A DNA stretch of 8,961 bases from Flavobacteriia bacterium (lineage in GTDB: Bacteria; Bacteroidota; Bacteroidia; Flavobacteriales; Flavobacteriaceae). Each line of letters begins with the position of its first letter. Within the stretch, counting starts at the first letter, position 1. Shown piece after piece: positions 5,990-8,961 of this stretch. The stretch is from positions 1 to 8,961 of the forward strand of contig DRQI01000381.1 in assembly GCA_011330545.1 (NCBI GenBank), written 5' to 3'. The notes beneath the pieces were generated by a model that searched no databases, was not told where the DNA came from, and saw nothing but the letters and a program-made list of their open reading frames with translations. The position numbers were made by a program, and so were the translations under genes.

Positions 5990-6997
5990 TCAGATATTAT
6001 CCTTATAATAATTATCCAATTCATCCAAATATTGTTGTTTTGCCACAGTATCTAATAATGAATATTGAAATGAATTTTTTGCCAACTCATACAAATCGTT
6101 TTTTGTCAATTGCAAGGCCTCTTGTATGGCAATAAAGTTTTGGTTTACCTGGCCGCCAAAATAGGCGGGGTCATCAGAATTGATGGTTACCTTTAAGCCG
6201 ATGCCCATCATTTTTTTTAACGGATGATTTTTTAAGTTATCAACCACCTGCAAGGCGGTATTTGACAGCGGGCAAACCGTTAGGGCAATGTCGCGCCGAA
6301 TAATTTCTTTGACCAATGCCTCATCTTGTAAGCTATTGTTGCCGTGGTCAATACGTTTTATTTTTAAAATATCCAGGGCTTCCCATACGTATTCGGCAGG
6401 GCCTTCTTCGCCGGCATGCGCCAAGGGAATATATCCTTCTTTTACAGAAGCCTCAAATACTTGTTGAAACTTTGAAGGCGGATTTCCTTTTTCAGAAGAA
6501 TCTAATCCTACCGCGGCAATCAAATGCTTAAATGGTAATGATTGTTGTAAGGTTTTAAAAGCGTCTTCTTCAGAAAGATGTCGTAAATAACTCATAATTA
6601 GCAATGAAGAAACACCTAAATTTTCTTTGGCATCGTTACACGCCTTACTGATTCCGGTAATAACCGTTTCAAAAGAAATACCGCGTTCGGTATGGGTTTG
6701 CGGGTCAAACATAATTTCGGTATGCCGTACATTTTGAGCCGCACATTTTTGTAAATAGCTGTATGTTAAATCATAAAAATCTTTTTCGGTAATTAAAACA
6801 CCGGCGCCCTGATAATAAATATCTAAAAAATCTTGTAGGCAATCAAATTGGTAAGCGGCTTTAATTTCTTCAATAGACTTGTATTTTATCGCAATAGCAT
6901 TGCGTTGGGCAATGGCAAACATTAATTCAGGTTCAAATGTTCCTTCAATGTGTAAATGCAATTCTGCTTTGGGGAGGTTTTCTATAAAATGCTTCAT
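5990..6997 (-). CDS. add: Adenosine/adenine deaminase family; type 2 adenine deaminase favoured
   Basis: Starting at ATG 6997-6995 the protein has 335 residues and opens MKHFIENLPKAELHLHIEGT. Zinc ligands His14, His16, His194 and Asp275 and catalytic Glu197 (AHAGEEGP) and His218 (RIDHGN) are present, with VCPLSNTALQV and INSDDPAYFGG as expected. The enzyme hydrolyses a purine 6-amino group in salvage. Several stretches, RHTEIMFDPQTHTERG (91-106), LRHLSEEDA (138-146) and GLDSSEKGNPP (164-174), match the adenine deaminase branch (yeast Aah1, Pseudomonas type) rather than true adenosine deaminases, where the last site reads like DLAGDE. I therefore favour adenine to hypoxanthine; the symbol is the family's usual one. 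The frame stays open 62 codons further upstream, across the divergent promoter region and into bcp on the other strand; that part is unlike the family and is excluded. Confidence 0.93.
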   Translation of the reverse strand: MKHFIENLPKAELHLHIEGTFEPELMFAIAQRNAIAIKYKSIEEIKAAYQFDCLQDFLDIYYQGAGVLITEKDFYDLTYSYLQKCAAQNVRHTEIMFDPQTHTERGISFETVITGISKACNDAKENLGVSSLLIMSYLRHLSEEDAFKTLQQSLPFKHLIAAVGLDSSEKGNPPSKFQQVFEASVKEGYIPLAHAGEEGPAEYVWEALDILKIKRIDHGNNSLQDEALVKEIIRRDIALTVCPLSNTALQVVDNLKNHPLKKMMGIGLKVTINSDDPAYFGGQVNQNFIAIQEALQLTKNDLYELAKNSFQYSLLDTVAKQQYLDELDNYYKDNI

Positions 6998-7007
6998 GTA
7001 ATAGTGT

Positions 7008-7047
7008 TTATTGATGTCAAAATTAAAACAAATTTTACTATCAATAA
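7008..7047. repeat. 8-bp inverted repeat in the divergent intergenic region
   Basis: TTATTGAT at 7008-7015 is the exact reverse complement of ATCAATAA at 7040-7047, with 24 bp between. The pair brackets the region where the promoters of the deaminase and the peroxiredoxin genes must lie. It could be two half-sites of a shared regulator; the arms are short and AT-only apart from one G/C, so chance is a real possibility. Confidence 0.3.
7018..7025 (-). promoter_or_regulatory. Candidate -7 box for the deaminase
   Basis: On the minus strand this is TAATTTTG, matching TAnnTTTG and ending 20 bp before the deaminase ATG. The nearest upstream TTG (7044-7042) is 16 bp away, shorter than the usual 19-21. 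The match is suggestive only. Confidence 0.35.
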
Positions 7048-7067
7048 TAAAATGATGATATTTGTGC

Positions 7068-7607
7068 ATGCGAAAGAAAATATTTTTAGCAATTCTATTG
7101 GTAATAAGTATCCTTTTTGCAATCGATTTTGTTATGAGACAACCCGGTACATTAGAAGTGGGGGATACCATTCCGGCATTCACCTTAAAAGATCAATACA
7201 ATAAAGATATTTCCATAGACAGGTATCGGGGAAAACAACCGATAGTTATTTATTTTTATCCTAAAGACGATACCCCCGGTTGTACTAAAGAAGCCTGTAC
7301 TTTTAGGGATGCGTTTGAAGTATTTACCGATTTGGGCGTAAAAGTAATTGGCATTAGTGCCGATGATGTGGCGTCGCATAAAAAGTTTTCCGACAAATAT
7401 AACTTGCCGTTTACCTTACTTGCTGATACCGAGAAGAAGGTGCGGAAATTATTTGGAGTACCTTCGAATTTTTTGGGATTATTGCCGGGTAGGGTAACCT
7501 ATGTCATTAATAAAAACGGAATCATAACCTATATTTTTAACAGTCAATTCAACGCAGAAAAACACATTACAGAAACCATAGCTATCTTAAAAGAAAACAA
7601 AGAATGA
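7068..7607 (+). CDS. bcp: PrxQ/BCP-type peroxiredoxin with N-terminal membrane anchor
   Basis: From ATG 7068 the protein has 179 residues. Residues 4-23 (IFLAILLVISILFAIDFVM) form a hydrophobic anchor after a basic MRKK, so the enzyme probably faces the periplasm tethered to the inner membrane. The thioredoxin-fold domain starts at GDTIPAFTLKDQ (32-43). The peroxidatic Cys72 and resolving Cys77 sit in DDTPGCTKEACTFRD, the atypical 2-Cys PrxQ arrangement, with Arg142 in GRVTYVI. It reduces hydrogen peroxide and organic hydroperoxides using thioredoxin-like donors. Ordinary BCP proteins are about 150-155 residues and cytoplasmic; the extra length is the anchor. A TTG at 7062 would add two residues and is not preferred. 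The stop overlaps the manA start (ATGA). Peroxiredoxin class is certain; location is inferred. Confidence 0.93.
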   Translation: MRKKIFLAILLVISILFAIDFVMRQPGTLEVGDTIPAFTLKDQYNKDISIDRYRGKQPIVIYFYPKDDTPGCTKEACTFRDAFEVFTDLGVKVIGISADDVASHKKFSDKYNLPFTLLADTEKKVRKLFGVPSNFLGLLPGRVTYVINKNGIITYIFNSQFNAEKHITETIAILKENKE

Positions 7608-8602
7608 ATGTAATTAACCATATTAAATACCCCTTAAAATTTCAGCCCATTTTAAAAGAAAAAATATGGGGAGGCAAAAAATTAGCAACCTTATTAAACA
7701 AAGAGTCTACAAAAAGTAATATTGGCGAAAGTTGGGAAATTGCCTGTGTTGAAAAAGAGGTATCTATTGTTGCCAATGGCAAATTTAAAGGTGCCAATTT
7801 AGAAAATCTAATCGTAATTTATAGAGATGCTTTACTTGGAAAAAAAGTGTTTAAGCAATTTTCATATAAATTTCCGCTACTGATAAAATTTATTGATGCC
7901 AACCAAGCATTGAGCATACAACTACACCCCGATGACGAGCTCGCCAAAGAGCGCCATAATTCATTTGGCAAGACAGAAATGTGGTATGTGGTACAAGCAA
8001 ACCCCGGCAGTAATTTAATTGTAGGCTTTAAAAAAGATACTACGGTTGATGAATATTTAGAGCACTTGCATAATAAAACGTTGCTTGATATTTTAAATGT
8101 AGATATTGTAAAAGAAGGCGATGTTTATTTTATCCCTACCGGAAGGGTACATGCCATTGGGGCAGGGGTGTTGTTGGCAGAAATTCAGCAAACCAGCGAT
8201 GTAACGTACAGAATTTATGATTGGGATAGAGTAGACGACAAAGGAAACCACCGAGAGTTGCATACCACAGATGCCTTAACGGCAATTGATTATAAAGCAC
8301 AAGAAAACTATAAGACAACTTACAATACCGAAGTAAATAAAGTCACTAATATTATTGATTGCCAGTATTTTACAACAAATATAGTAGTCATAGACAACGA
8401 AAGTGAAATGAAGATAGACCATGCTGACAAAGATTCTTTTGTAATTTACATGTGTGTAGGCGGCAACGTTGTATTTCATTATGATGATGAGTGTGAAGAG
8501 CCATTGGCCAAAGGCGAAACGGTATTGATACCGGCACTGTTAAAAAAGTTTCGTATTTCATCAAAAGAACCCTCAAAACTACTAGAGATTTATATCACAT
8601 GA
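7604..8602 (+). CDS. manA: Mannose-6-phosphate isomerase, class I
   Basis: The 332-residue protein is a zinc cupin isomerase that interconverts mannose 6-phosphate and fructose 6-phosphate in the cytoplasm, feeding either GDP-mannose synthesis or glycolysis. Zinc ligands are visible as Gln106 and His108 in LSIQLHPDD, Glu125 in GKTEMWYV and His183 in PTGRVHAIGAG; the active-site arginine is Arg203 in VTYRIYDWDR. The N-terminal IWGGKKLATLL and GESWEIA are typical of the short class I form common in Bacteroidota and Firmicutes. The C-terminal part (about 240-332) is the second cupin domain with KGETVLIPALL. The ATG at 7604 lies within the bcp stop (ATGA), and its own stop overlaps the HAD gene the same way. 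Assignment is secure. Confidence 0.96.
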   Translation: MNVINHIKYPLKFQPILKEKIWGGKKLATLLNKESTKSNIGESWEIACVEKEVSIVANGKFKGANLENLIVIYRDALLGKKVFKQFSYKFPLLIKFIDANQALSIQLHPDDELAKERHNSFGKTEMWYVVQANPGSNLIVGFKKDTTVDEYLEHLHNKTLLDILNVDIVKEGDVYFIPTGRVHAIGAGVLLAEIQQTSDVTYRIYDWDRVDDKGNHRELHTTDALTAIDYKAQENYKTTYNTEVNKVTNIIDCQYFTTNIVVIDNESEMKIDHADKDSFVIYMCVGGNVVFHYDDECEEPLAKGETVLIPALLKKFRISSKEPSKLLEIYIT

Positions 8603-8961
8603 TATCCTATAAAAATATTAAAGTAATAGCTTTTGATGCCGATGATACCTTATGGGTAAATGAAACCTATTATCGTGAAGCAGAGCACAAATTTGTCAAA
8701 TTATTATCGAAATACGAAACTAAAAATAAACTCGACCAAGAGCTATTCTTAATGGAAATGAAGAATTTGCGCCTGTATGGATACGGAATCAAAAGTTTTG
8801 TATTGTCAATGATAGAATCGGCATTGGCATTATCAAACTATAAAATAAAGCCTACGGTAATTCAGCAGATTATTGATATAGGAAAAGAAATGTTAGAAAA
8901 ACCCATTGAATTACTCGAGGGTGTTGAAGAGACGTTAAAGGCACTAAACCCTCATTACAAA
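8599..8961 (+). CDS. HAD-superfamily hydrolase, C-terminus cut by window edge
   Basis: The plus strand is open from ATG 8599 to the window end, giving 121 residues. KVIAFDADDTLW (residues 8-19) is HAD motif I, with nucleophile Asp13 and general acid Asp15. A helical cap region follows (YYREAEHKFVKLLSK and the helices to about residue 105), and ELLEGVEETLKAL (104-116) matches the start of the core after the cap, where motif II would follow shortly outside the window. The protein is probably a cytoplasmic phosphatase on a small phosphorylated metabolite. The start overlaps the manA stop as ATGA, so translation is likely coupled; a sugar-phosphate substrate is an attractive guess from the neighbour but no more. 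Superfamily is sure, substrate is not. Confidence 0.9.
   Translation, partial: MISYKNIKVIAFDADDTLWVNETYYREAEHKFVKLLSKYETKNKLDQELFLMEMKNLRLYGYGIKSFVLSMIESALALSNYKIKPTVIQQIIDIGKEMLEKPIELLEGVEETLKALNPHYK

Noticed and set aside
6998..7183. 62-residue upstream extension of the deaminase frame
   Set aside because: It runs through the divergent promoter gap and into the start of bcp on the other strand, and resembles no deaminase N-terminus; the family start is at 6997.

Overview
The window looks like chromosomal DNA of an AT-rich member of the Bacteroidota, most likely a flavobacterium. The reasons are the low-GC coding sequence, near absence of Shine-Dalgarno sequences, promoter-like TAnnTTTG boxes, and protein types that read like flavobacterial versions of their families (rhomboid with a C-terminal tail, ParD/ParE pair, PepT, type 2 adenine deaminase). 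The assignment is inference from style, not from a marker gene.

Layout: everything from position 1 to 6997 lies on the minus strand. In transcription order it holds an adenine/adenosine deaminase; a rhomboid intramembrane protease; a 74-residue membrane protein whose start overlaps the rhomboid stop; a GyrI-like effector-binding protein; a small multi-pass membrane protein; an unknown lipoprotein; a VOC-fold protein; a ParD/ParE toxin-antitoxin locus; peptidase T; and the first 251 residues of a PLP-dependent decarboxylase cut by the window start. From 7068 to the end, three plus-strand genes are joined by two 4-bp ATGA stop/start overlaps: a membrane-anchored PrxQ/BCP peroxiredoxin, class I mannose-6-phosphate isomerase, and a HAD hydrolase cut by the window end. 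The only strand switch is the short divergent gap at 6998-7067.

Most genes are housekeeping: purine salvage, peptide degradation, peroxide detoxification and mannose/fructose-6-phosphate interconversion. The six genes from rhomboid to VOC protein are tightly packed, envelope-oriented and mostly uncharacterised, and may form one operon. No phage, insertion sequence, CRISPR array or RNA gene was seen.

The most notable point is the toxin-antitoxin locus. The antitoxin is intact and has a perfect 9-bp inverted repeat overlapping a promoter that fits the Bacteroidota consensus, but the toxin reading frame carries an in-frame TAG at codon 33 of 99. It appears to be a freshly inactivated toxin with a still-regulated antitoxin, unless the stop is a sequencing error. 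No clearly new system is visible.
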